In this document: in pieces, positions 6,361-11,685 of the stretch
Numbering within the stretch: position 1 is the stretch's first letter
How the letters are laid out: every line of letters begins with the position of its first letter
NCBI GenBank assembly: GCA_002319815.1
Contig: DCFR01000050.1
Location: forward strand, 1 to 11,685
Length of the DNA: 11,685 nucleotides
Reading direction: 5' to 3'
DNA from: Megamonas sp. UBA1799
Lineage (GTDB): Bacteria > Bacillota > Negativicutes > Selenomonadales > Selenomonadaceae
Notes under the pieces: generated by a model
Databases searched by the model: none
The model's input: only the letters and a program-made list of their open reading frames with translations
Told to the model about the DNA's origin: nothing
Position numbers and translations under genes: made by a program

Positions 6361-6859
6361 ACCGCGCATCATTATTGGTAAAGTCGGAGCGCCGCATGGC
6401 GTTCACGGCGATTTAAAAATCATTCCGCTGACGGATTTTCCGGAACGCTTTGAAGGGATGCAAAGTGTTTATGTTGATCAGACATTGCTTCCTATTGCTG
6501 CTGTAGATGTAAAAAACAATGCCCAGCTGATTTTGATGCGCTTTCAGGGATATTCTACCCGGGAAGAAGCGGCGCAGTTGACAAAAAAACTGCTTTATGT
6601 GGACCGCTCAGAAGTGGTTTCTTTGCAAAAAGGGCAGTATTATACGTTTGACATCATAGGGCTGGAAGTTTTCGATGAAGCCGGAGTATCTTTGGGGTTT
6701 GTTACCGATGTGCTGCAAACAGGCAGCAATGATGTTTATGTTACTTCAAAAAAAGGCAGTGCGGCGCAGTTGCTGATTCCCGCTTTGAAAAGCGTCGTCC
6801 TGGAAATTGCCGTCGAGGCCGGACGGATGGTTGTGCGCCTGCCGGAAGAGTTGAATTAA
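6332..6859 (+). CDS. rimM: Ribosome maturation factor RimM
   Basis: RimM binds S19 in the 30S head and helps the 3' major domain of 16S rRNA fold. The 175-residue protein has the N-terminal RimM beta-barrel with IIIGKVGAPHGVHGDLKI at about 13-30 and LTDFPERF at 33-40. A C-terminal PRC-barrel runs from about 100 to 172, with GQYYTFDIIGLEVF and LGFVTDVLQTGSNDVYV. The ATG at 6332 is the only good in-frame start before the conserved region. It lies inside ylqD, with a loosely spaced GAGG at 6316-6319. The TAA stop directly abuts the trmD ATG. It sits beside rpsP and trmD as in most bacteria. Confidence 0.97.
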   Translation: MTKLSPSAVEPRIIIGKVGAPHGVHGDLKIIPLTDFPERFEGMQSVYVDQTLLPIAAVDVKNNAQLILMRFQGYSTREEAAQLTKKLLYVDRSEVVSLQKGQYYTFDIIGLEVFDEAGVSLGFVTDVLQTGSNDVYVTSKKGSAAQLLIPALKSVVLEIAVEAGRMVVRLPEELN

Positions 6860-7600
6860 ATGCGGATAGATATTATCTCACTGTTTCCGGATATGTTTGC
6901 CGGACCTTTTGGCGACAGTATCATAAAACGCGCGCTGGATCACGCTATTTTGGATATTCATCTGCTCAATCCGCGCGACTTTGCTTTTGATAAACATCGT
7001 CAGGTGGATGATTCCCCCTTTGGGGGCGGCAGCGGTATGGTACTGAAGCCGGAGCCGTTTTTTCGGGCGGTACGGTTTTTATTAGAGACAACGCATTATA
7101 CGAAGCGGCGTATTTTGCTTATGTGCCCCAGCGGACAGCCTTTTTCTCAGGGCAAAGCAAAAGAATTGTCCGAATATGAACAGTTGATTTTTATTTGCGG
7201 GCATTATGAAGGGTTCGACGCCCGCATTAAAGAATATTTAGCGGATGAAGCGCTTTCTATCGGCGATTATGTTTTGACCGGCGGAGAATTGCCGGCCATG
7301 GTCATAGTTGATACGGTGGCGCGGATGCTGCCCGATGTTCTTGGTTCGGAGGAGTCGGCGGCGACGGATTCTTTTTATGAAGGACTACTGGAGTTTCCTC
7401 AATATACACGGCCGCGGGAATACCATAATATGTCGGTGCCCGAGGTCCTTTTATCCGGGGATCATGCAAAAATTAATACTTGGCGGCGGCAGGAAGCCTT
7501 GCGGACGACGTGGCTGCATCGGCCGGACCTTTTGTCAGGCGCGAATTTATCGGCGGCTGATCGTCAATGGCTGGCAAGTATCAAAAAAGAACATACCTGA
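6860..7600 (+). CDS. trmD: tRNA (guanine-N1-)-methyltransferase TrmD
   Basis: TrmD transfers a methyl group from S-adenosylmethionine to N1 of G37 in tRNAs with G36, preventing +1 frameshifts. The 246-residue SPOUT enzyme is full length. Visible motifs are MRIDIISLFPDMF at the start, the DDSPFGGGSGM loop at 50-60, and the trefoil-knot cofactor segments MCPSGQPF (88-95), CGHYEGFDARI (113-123) and SIGDYVLTGGELPA (133-146). R155 and D170 correspond by position to the catalytic arginine and aspartate of other TrmD. The C-terminal helical domain carries FPQYTRPREY. The ATG abuts the rimM stop, with GGAAGAG at 6844-6850 as ribosome site. rplS (L19), the usual next gene, is absent; a new promoter follows instead. 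Confidence 0.98.
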   Translation: MRIDIISLFPDMFAGPFGDSIIKRALDHAILDIHLLNPRDFAFDKHRQVDDSPFGGGSGMVLKPEPFFRAVRFLLETTHYTKRRILLMCPSGQPFSQGKAKELSEYEQLIFICGHYEGFDARIKEYLADEALSIGDYVLTGGELPAMVIVDTVARMLPDVLGSEESAATDSFYEGLLEFPQYTRPREYHNMSVPEVLLSGDHAKINTWRRQEALRTTWLHRPDLLSGANLSAADRQWLASIKKEHT

Positions 7601-7609
7601 AACGTTTCA
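7598..7609 (+). repeat. Perfect 12-bp palindrome at the trmD stop
   Basis: TGAAACGTTTCA overlaps the trmD stop and lies 12 nt upstream of the -35 of the next gene. It has the central CG and spacing of LacI-family operators and equals the E. coli Cra (FruR) consensus as I recall it. It could instead be the weak stem of a T-rich trmD terminator (T-runs to 7623). A 12-bp palindrome is expected a few times by chance in a window this size. Confidence 0.25.
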
Positions 7610-7621
7610 TTTTTCATTTTT

Positions 7622-7650
7622 TTGACGCAATATTCTTTCATAGGTATAAT
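7622..7650 (+). promoter_or_regulatory. Sigma-A promoter of the 3D-domain gene
   Basis: -35 TTGACG at 7622-7627, a 17-nt spacer, and -10 TATAAT at 7645-7650. The predicted start near 7657 leaves a leader of only about 16 nt, just enough for the ribosome site GAGGTG at 7660-7665. Confidence 0.85.
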
Positions 7651-7672
7651 AGAACCTGTGAGGTGAAGAAAT

Positions 7673-8296
7673 TTGATTAAAAGTAAAATGGGTGTTTTTT
7701 TGCTTACGTTTTCTTTGGTGTTTCTTTTAACCGTTCCGGTATTTGCCGCCGGCATTTTGGTAAAAGACGGTATGCAGGGCAATGATGTAAAAAAAGTACA
7801 AAGTCTCTTGATTGAACAAGGATATCTAAAGGGTAGTGCTGACGGCGTTTGCGGACCGCTGACTGTGGCGGCGATCCGTGCGTTTCAAAAGGCAAATAGT
7901 CTGCTTGCTGATGGTGTCTGCGGTGCGCAGACGTATAAAAAGCTACAGCAGAAGCAGACGATCGCTAGTGCTGCCGCAGCGCCGGTGAACAAAGAAGAAA
8001 TGATTCATAAGGGTGAGGCGGTTTACGTTTCAGCAACGGGGTACAGCGCGTTTGATCCGGGCAACGGATCCCGTACCGCCAGCGGAACGCCGGTTCGTCA
8101 CGGGGAAATTGCGGTTGACCCCACTTTTATTCCGTTAGGGAGCCGGGTCTATATTCCGGGGTATGGCGAGGCGGTTGCTGAGGATATAGGCTGGGGAATC
8201 AAAGGAAATGCCATTGATGTGGCATTTGATACGCACGAAGAGGCATTAGCATTTGGAAGGCAGGATATAGAGATTTACATTCTGGAATATGCTTGA
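7673..8296 (+). CDS. Secreted cell-wall protein with peptidoglycan-binding and 3D domains
   Basis: A 207-residue exported protein, probably acting on or bound to peptidoglycan. A signal peptide at about 1-25 has basic residues (KSK), a hydrophobic core and a likely VFA-AG cleavage site. Residues about 31-92 form a PG_binding_1 domain (MQGNDVKKVQSLLIEQGYL, DGVCGPLTVAAIRAFQKAN). A short Ala/Lys/Glu linker leads to a 3D domain at about 118-207, named for three aspartates, here D149, D171 and D182, in DPTFIPLGSRVYIPGYG, AVAEDIGWGIKG and NAIDVAFD. The fold is related to the MltA lytic transglycosylase barrel, so muralytic activity is plausible but not shown. The TTG at 7673 is chosen for GAGGTG at 7660-7665; an ATG at 7688 lacks a site and would shorten the signal peptide. 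It has its own promoter and appears monocistronic. Confidence 0.9.
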   Translation: MIKSKMGVFLLTFSLVFLLTVPVFAAGILVKDGMQGNDVKKVQSLLIEQGYLKGSADGVCGPLTVAAIRAFQKANSLLADGVCGAQTYKKLQQKQTIASAAAAPVNKEEMIHKGEAVYVSATGYSAFDPGNGSRTASGTPVRHGEIAVDPTFIPLGSRVYIPGYGEAVAEDIGWGIKGNAIDVAFDTHEEALAFGRQDIEIYILEYA

Positions 8297-8322
8297 CATA
8301 GCCGGCCGTCTTTTGCTATCAT
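8293..8322 (+). promoter_or_regulatory. Sigma-A promoter of the riboswitch-terC unit
   Basis: -35 TTGACA at 8293-8298 overlaps the stop codon of the upstream gene (TGA at 8294-8296). An 18-nt spacer leads to -10 TATCAT at 8317-8322. Transcription should start near 8329, about 10 nt before the conserved GGGGAGTA of the riboswitch, which supports this assignment. Confidence 0.8.
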
Positions 8323-8338
8323 GAATATAGGAACTGAA

Positions 8339-8454
8339 GGGGAGTAACCTTTAGGCTGTTATCAACATACATGCTCTAGGGCTGGTAGCAGCGTTGAATA
8401 TTTTATTCGACAGGTGAGACTTTTAGTGTGATGGCGACACCGCACTGAAAGTCT
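8339..8454 (+). ncRNA. yybP-ykoY manganese riboswitch
   Basis: The leader shows the conserved elements of the yybP-ykoY class. GGGGAGTA (8339-8346) is at the 5' end, an internal ATCAACATAC segment (8361-8370) may form the metal-binding loop with the 5' element, and GACAGGTGAGAC (8409-8420) is at the 3' end. This class binds Mn2+ and usually turns on Mn export genes. Here the aptamer's 3' element GAGAC is also the 5' base of the terminator hairpin. Metal binding would therefore be expected to prevent termination and allow the TerC-family gene to be read. The downstream gene family matches the known regulon, which raises confidence. Exact aptamer boundaries are approximate. Confidence 0.9.
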
Positions 8455-8459
8455 TTTTT
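8417..8459 (+). terminator. Expression-platform terminator of the riboswitch
   Basis: AGACTTTTAGTGTG (8417-8430) pairs with CGCACTGAAAGTCT (8441-8454), 14 pairs including two G-U wobbles. The loop is 10 nt and a T-run follows to 8459. It ends 8 nt before the ribosome site of the next gene. Its 5' arm shares GAGAC with the aptamer. Confidence 0.88.
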
Positions 8460-8482
8460 GTTTTATCAGGAGGGAGATTATA

Positions 8483-9145
8483 TTGGATTTTTTTAGTTGG
8501 AATTTTTTGACCGCATTAGGAGCGATTGTTGTTCTCGATCTGGTTTTAGCCGGAGATAATGCCGTCGTTATTGCCATGGCATCACATCATTTGCCGACGG
8601 CGGTGCGAAGGCGAGCCGTTTTATTGGGAACCGTCGGGGCAGTGCTCATCCGTATGCTGATGACACTGGTGGCCGTATGGCTGCTTACCGTTCCTTATTT
8701 GCAAGCGTTGGGCGGAGTGATCTTGCTGCCCATTGCTTGCAAATTGCTGAAACCGCAGGCGCAGGAGTTGTCCCTGGATGCGTCAGCCAGTTTTTGGGCG
8801 GCGGTCCGAACAATTATCATTGCCGATGCAGCAATGGGAATTGACAATGTTTTGGCTATTGCCGGCGCGGCGCACGGTAATTTCGTTCTGGTTTTTCTGG
8901 GGCTGATGATCAGCGTGCCCATTATTGTTGGGGGCAGTCAGCTGATTGGCCGACTGATGGAGCAATATCCGGTATTGATTTACATTGGTTCGGCTATTTT
9001 GGCCTGGACGGCCGGATCCATGGTGATGCATGACCGCATTGTTGGCGTCTGGCTGACGGCGGCCGGATCGCTCATGTCTTATGGACTGCCGGCATTGTGT
9101 GTGCTGGCTGTCTGTGGAATCGGTTTCTGGATGAGGGCGCGTTGA
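8483..9145 (+). CDS. TerC-family integral membrane protein, probable manganese exporter
   Basis: A 220-residue polytopic membrane protein with about seven hydrophobic segments. Two internally repeated helices carry the TerC acidic motifs: LDLVLAGDNAVVIAMA (D19, D25, N26) and ADAAMGIDNVLAIAGA (D115, D121, N122). These are presumed to line a metal path. In length and sequence it looks closest to the YjbE type of TerC proteins, which with YkoY often lie behind yybP-ykoY riboswitches. TerC proteins in Bacillus have been linked to Mn2+ efflux and to metalation of secreted enzymes. Mn export is inferred from family and riboswitch. The start is TTG at 8483, 9 nt after AGGAGG at 8468-8473. There is no obvious terminator before priA. 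Confidence 0.93.
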   Translation: MDFFSWNFLTALGAIVVLDLVLAGDNAVVIAMASHHLPTAVRRRAVLLGTVGAVLIRMLMTLVAVWLLTVPYLQALGGVILLPIACKLLKPQAQELSLDASASFWAAVRTIIIADAAMGIDNVLAIAGAAHGNFVLVFLGLMISVPIIVGGSQLIGRLMEQYPVLIYIGSAILAWTAGSMVMHDRIVGVWLTAAGSLMSYGLPALCVLAVCGIGFWMRAR

Positions 9146-9197
9146 TGCTTTCTTCAGGATCTTTGTTGGCGAGGGGATAGCTGTTCTTTTCCGCTTG

Positions 9198-9206
9198 TGT
9201 TACAAT
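9198..9206 (+). promoter_or_regulatory. Possible extended -10 promoter for priA
   Basis: TGTTACAAT is an extended -10 (TGn then TACAAT at 9201-9206) in the 94-nt gap before priA. No good -35 hexamer is visible 16-19 nt upstream. Transcription would begin near 9213. Read-through from terC is an alternative. Confidence 0.4.
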
Positions 9207-9239
9207 GAGGAACATAGTATGAAGAAGATGGTGTGAATT

Positions 9240-11654
9240 TTGTTAACGGCAAATGTATTTGTGAATATACCGGTCAAGAGTATTGCCAAAGCCTATACGT
9301 ATCAAATTCCCTCGCAGCTGTCGTTTGTGGGATTGGGATGGCGCGTGTTTGTTCCGTTTGGCGGCCGCAAAGTGGAAGGTTTTGTGGTGTCGGTGGAAGA
9401 AAAAACAGCGGTGGACAGGCCTTTGAAGAATATTTTAGGAACGGTTGATGAAGAAGCCTGGTTTACGCCGGCGGTTATCAAAGTCGCGCAATGGATGGCG
9501 GATTTTTATCTTTGCTCGCTGGCAGAAACCATGCGTTTGTTTATGCCGGGGAAAAGCGGATTGAAAATTGAGGTGCAGTATGAAGCCTGCCCGGCAGAAA
9601 CCGGACAGGTCCTGCTGCAGGTAAACCGCTACGCCGCGGTGTATCAGCTGCTGCAGAAAAGAGGTGCGCTGTCTAAAGCGGCGCTGCAAACTGCTTTGCC
9701 GGAGCTGACTGCAGAATTGGATGCTTTGCTGGCCCGGCTGGTTCAATATCATTTGGTCAAAAAGGAATATCTGGCAAAAAAGCGCGGGGCGGCTCTCTAT
9801 GAAAAATATATTGTGCTGTTGTCGCCGCTCGATGATTCGCTGCTTGCAGGCTATACAAAGCGTCCGGCGCAATGTCGGCTTTTAAAGTTGCTGCAAAAGG
9901 AACCGGAACAGACCTGGGCCCACTTAAAAACGGTTGGCGTATCCTCCGGCAGCGTAAAAGCTTTGGCGGACCAAGGTTTAATCGTCTGCCGGGAACGCCG
10001 CATTTTGCGGGACAGCTATCATTTTGCGGCAGCAACGCCGTTGACAAAACAAGCACTGACGGATGATCAAAAGATGGTTTTACAAGTCTTGGTTCCGTAT
10101 CTGGGGCACGATCAATATCAGGGATTTTTGTTGTATGGGGTTACCGGAAGCGGTAAAACCCGGGTTTATATTGAAGCGGTCGCCAAGGTCCGGCAGGCGG
10201 GGAAAAATGCGATTGTCTTAGTGCCGGAAATTGCTTTGACCGGGCAGCTCGTAGCATCTTTTATGATGTTTTTTTCAAATGATATTATTGTGATGCACAG
10301 CCGTCTGACGGTCGCTGAACGAAATGACGCTATTCTGCGTATTCGCCGCGGTGAAGCCGGTATTGTCATTGGCGCGCGATCGGCTCTTTTTACGCCGGTA
10401 TCGGATATTGGAATCATCATCCTCGATGAAGAGCAGGATATGTCTTATAAACAAGATGAAGCGCCGCGTTATCATGCGCGGGTAGTGGCGTCGCAGATGG
10501 CAAAAGTTCATCAGGCCGTGTTGCTGCTGGGCAGTGCTACCCCTTCTTTAGAGAGCTTTTATCAGGCACAGGCAGGAAAATATATTCTTTTGCGGATGCC
10601 GAGGCGTATTGCCGGCGCATCTTTGCCGCAGACAACCTGTGCCGATATGCGTCAGGAACTGCGGCAGGGGAATCGCCATGTTATTTCCCGCGCATTGCAG
10701 CAGCTGATCGTGCAGACGATTGCCAAAAAGCAGCAAGTAATTCTCATGCTGAACCGACGAGGATTTTCAACGTTTGTCATGTGCCGTTCCTGTGGTCAGG
10801 TTATGGTCTGTAAAATTTGCGGGTTGCCGTTGGTCTATCATAAAAACGGCACTTTGGTTTGTCATCATTGCGATACGCAGGAAGAAGTGCCGGATTTGTG
10901 TCCGGCTTGCGGCAGCGCTTATATAAAATATTTTGGGTCTGGGACGGAAAAATTAGAAAAAGAGCTGTCGGAATTAGTACCTGAAGCGCGTGTTATCCGT
11001 ATGGATCGGGATACAACGACGAAAAAGTTTTCCCATATGCAGATCCTGACTGCTTTCAAACGTGGAGAGTATGATATCTTACTGGGTACACAAATGGTGG
11101 CTAAGGGACATGATATACCGGCAGTGACGGCTGTAGGAATTATCAGCGCGGATTCCTGTCTCAATATGCCGGATTTTCGTGCTGCAGAAAGATGTTTTAT
11201 GCTGATTACGCAGACGGCTGGCCGGGCGGGGCGGGGAAATGAACCGGGGTATGTCCTGGTGCAGAGTTATAACCCGGAGCATTATGCAGTTCAATTTGCG
11301 CTGCAGCAGGATTATGAGGGCTTTTTTGCTAAAGAGCTTGAAATGCGGCGGATGCTGTTTTTCCCCCCGTTCTGCCGATTGATAAAACTAACGTTTCAGA
11401 ACGAAAATGAAGGGGAAGTCCAGCAAACCGCTCAACAGATAAAACGTGAATTTATGCAATGCTTTGGCCGCACTGCCACGCAGCAGATCGTTGGACCGGC
11501 GCCGGCACTGATTGCAAAATTCAAGGGAGTTTTTCGTTATTGCCTGCTTATTAAAACCGCAGATATCAGCGCTGTACAAGAATTCCTGCGCCGACAGGAT
11601 ATACATCTGCGTACCGATGTCCTGCTGGATATCGATCCGGTATCAACTTTATAA
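9240..11654 (+). CDS. priA: Primosomal protein N' (replication restart helicase PriA)
   Basis: PriA recognises stalled or collapsed forks, unwinds the lagging arm 3' to 5' and loads the replisome. At 804 residues it has the usual Firmicutes length. The N-terminal DNA-binding region is about 1-110. The helicase lobe has GVTGSGKT (300-307), the motif II stretch LDEEQD (395-400), GSATPS (431-436), TQMVAKGHDIP (617-627) and the arginine-finger motif QTAGRAGRG (658-666). Eight cysteines for two zincs lie at 515, 518, 524, 527, 541, 544, 554 and 557. Two motif residues are unusual: R308 after the P-loop, where Glu is common, and Q399 in place of the His of DEEH. The TTG at 9240 is the first start after an in-frame stop (9234-9236), but its ribosome site is weak. 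GTG at 9261 is possible but would cut the conserved N-terminus. Confidence 0.96.
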   Translation: MLTANVFVNIPVKSIAKAYTYQIPSQLSFVGLGWRVFVPFGGRKVEGFVVSVEEKTAVDRPLKNILGTVDEEAWFTPAVIKVAQWMADFYLCSLAETMRLFMPGKSGLKIEVQYEACPAETGQVLLQVNRYAAVYQLLQKRGALSKAALQTALPELTAELDALLARLVQYHLVKKEYLAKKRGAALYEKYIVLLSPLDDSLLAGYTKRPAQCRLLKLLQKEPEQTWAHLKTVGVSSGSVKALADQGLIVCRERRILRDSYHFAAATPLTKQALTDDQKMVLQVLVPYLGHDQYQGFLLYGVTGSGKTRVYIEAVAKVRQAGKNAIVLVPEIALTGQLVASFMMFFSNDIIVMHSRLTVAERNDAILRIRRGEAGIVIGARSALFTPVSDIGIIILDEEQDMSYKQDEAPRYHARVVASQMAKVHQAVLLLGSATPSLESFYQAQAGKYILLRMPRRIAGASLPQTTCADMRQELRQGNRHVISRALQQLIVQTIAKKQQVILMLNRRGFSTFVMCRSCGQVMVCKICGLPLVYHKNGTLVCHHCDTQEEVPDLCPACGSAYIKYFGSGTEKLEKELSELVPEARVIRMDRDTTTKKFSHMQILTAFKRGEYDILLGTQMVAKGHDIPAVTAVGIISADSCLNMPDFRAAERCFMLITQTAGRAGRGNEPGYVLVQSYNPEHYAVQFALQQDYEGFFAKELEMRRMLFFPPFCRLIKLTFQNENEGEVQQTAQQIKREFMQCFGRTATQQIVGPAPALIAKFKGVFRYCLLIKTADISAVQEFLRRQDIHLRTDVLLDIDPVSTL

Positions 11655-11673
11655 GATTATTTAGGAAAAAGTA

Positions 11674-11679
11674 TTGACA
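11674..11679 (+). promoter_or_regulatory. Possible -35 of a downstream promoter
   Basis: A TTGACA lies 19 nt after the priA stop, and the window ends 6 nt later, so the -10 and gene cannot be seen. There is no hairpin terminator between priA and this point. Confidence 0.25.
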
Positions 11680-11685
11680 ACAGGA

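Noticed and set aside
1..11685. SRP RNA, tRNA, rRNA, CRISPR array, insertion sequence or attachment site
   Set aside because: I looked for these by eye. The intergenic gaps are all short and hold only the promoters, hairpins and riboswitch listed, with no transposase or terminal repeats.

Overview
This window is a bacterial chromosome segment of about half G+C. Its gene order is typical of Firmicutes (Bacillota): smc-ftsY, then ylxM-ffh-rpsP-khpA-ylqD-rimM-trmD, all on the + strand. YlxM and YlqD are essentially Firmicutes markers. The moderate G+C, frequent TTG starts and manganese riboswitch would suit an anaerobic lineage such as the Negativicutes, but that placement is a guess, and no 16S or other decisive marker is present.

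Layout. (1) 1-3479: the 3' part of smc (chromosome condensation), ftsY (SRP receptor GTPase) and an iron-dependent alcohol dehydrogenase of the YqhD/butanol dehydrogenase type, closed by a strong intrinsic terminator. (2) 3511-7600: a near-consensus sigma-A promoter flanked by two nearly identical dyads exactly 50 bp apart drives ylxM, ffh, rpsP, khpA, ylqD, rimM and trmD. A probable intrinsic terminator or attenuator lies between khpA and ylqD. (3) 7622-8296: a promoter and a single gene for a secreted protein with a peptidoglycan-binding domain and a 3D domain. (4) 8293-9145: a promoter, a yybP-ykoY manganese riboswitch with its terminator, and a TerC-family membrane protein. (5) 9198-11654: a weak promoter and priA, the replication-restart helicase. 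A TTGACA at the right edge may begin the next promoter.

How the genes work together. Ffh and FtsY are the two SRP GTPases that deliver nascent membrane proteins to the Sec translocon, and YlxM is their small helix-turn-helix partner. RpsP, RimM, TrmD and KhpA serve ribosome assembly and RNA function. RimM helps mature the 30S head, TrmD makes m1G37 in tRNA, and KhpA is an RNA-binding KH protein. The TerC-family protein probably exports manganese, switched on by the metal through the riboswitch. PriA and SMC belong to DNA replication and segregation.

I see no clearly new system. The points most worth a second look are the paired dyads around the ylxM-ffh promoter, the hairpin inside the ribosomal operon, the dehydrogenase inserted between ftsY and ylxM, the absence of rplS after trmD, and substitutions in two PriA helicase motifs. 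No mobile elements, CRISPR arrays, tRNA or rRNA genes were seen.
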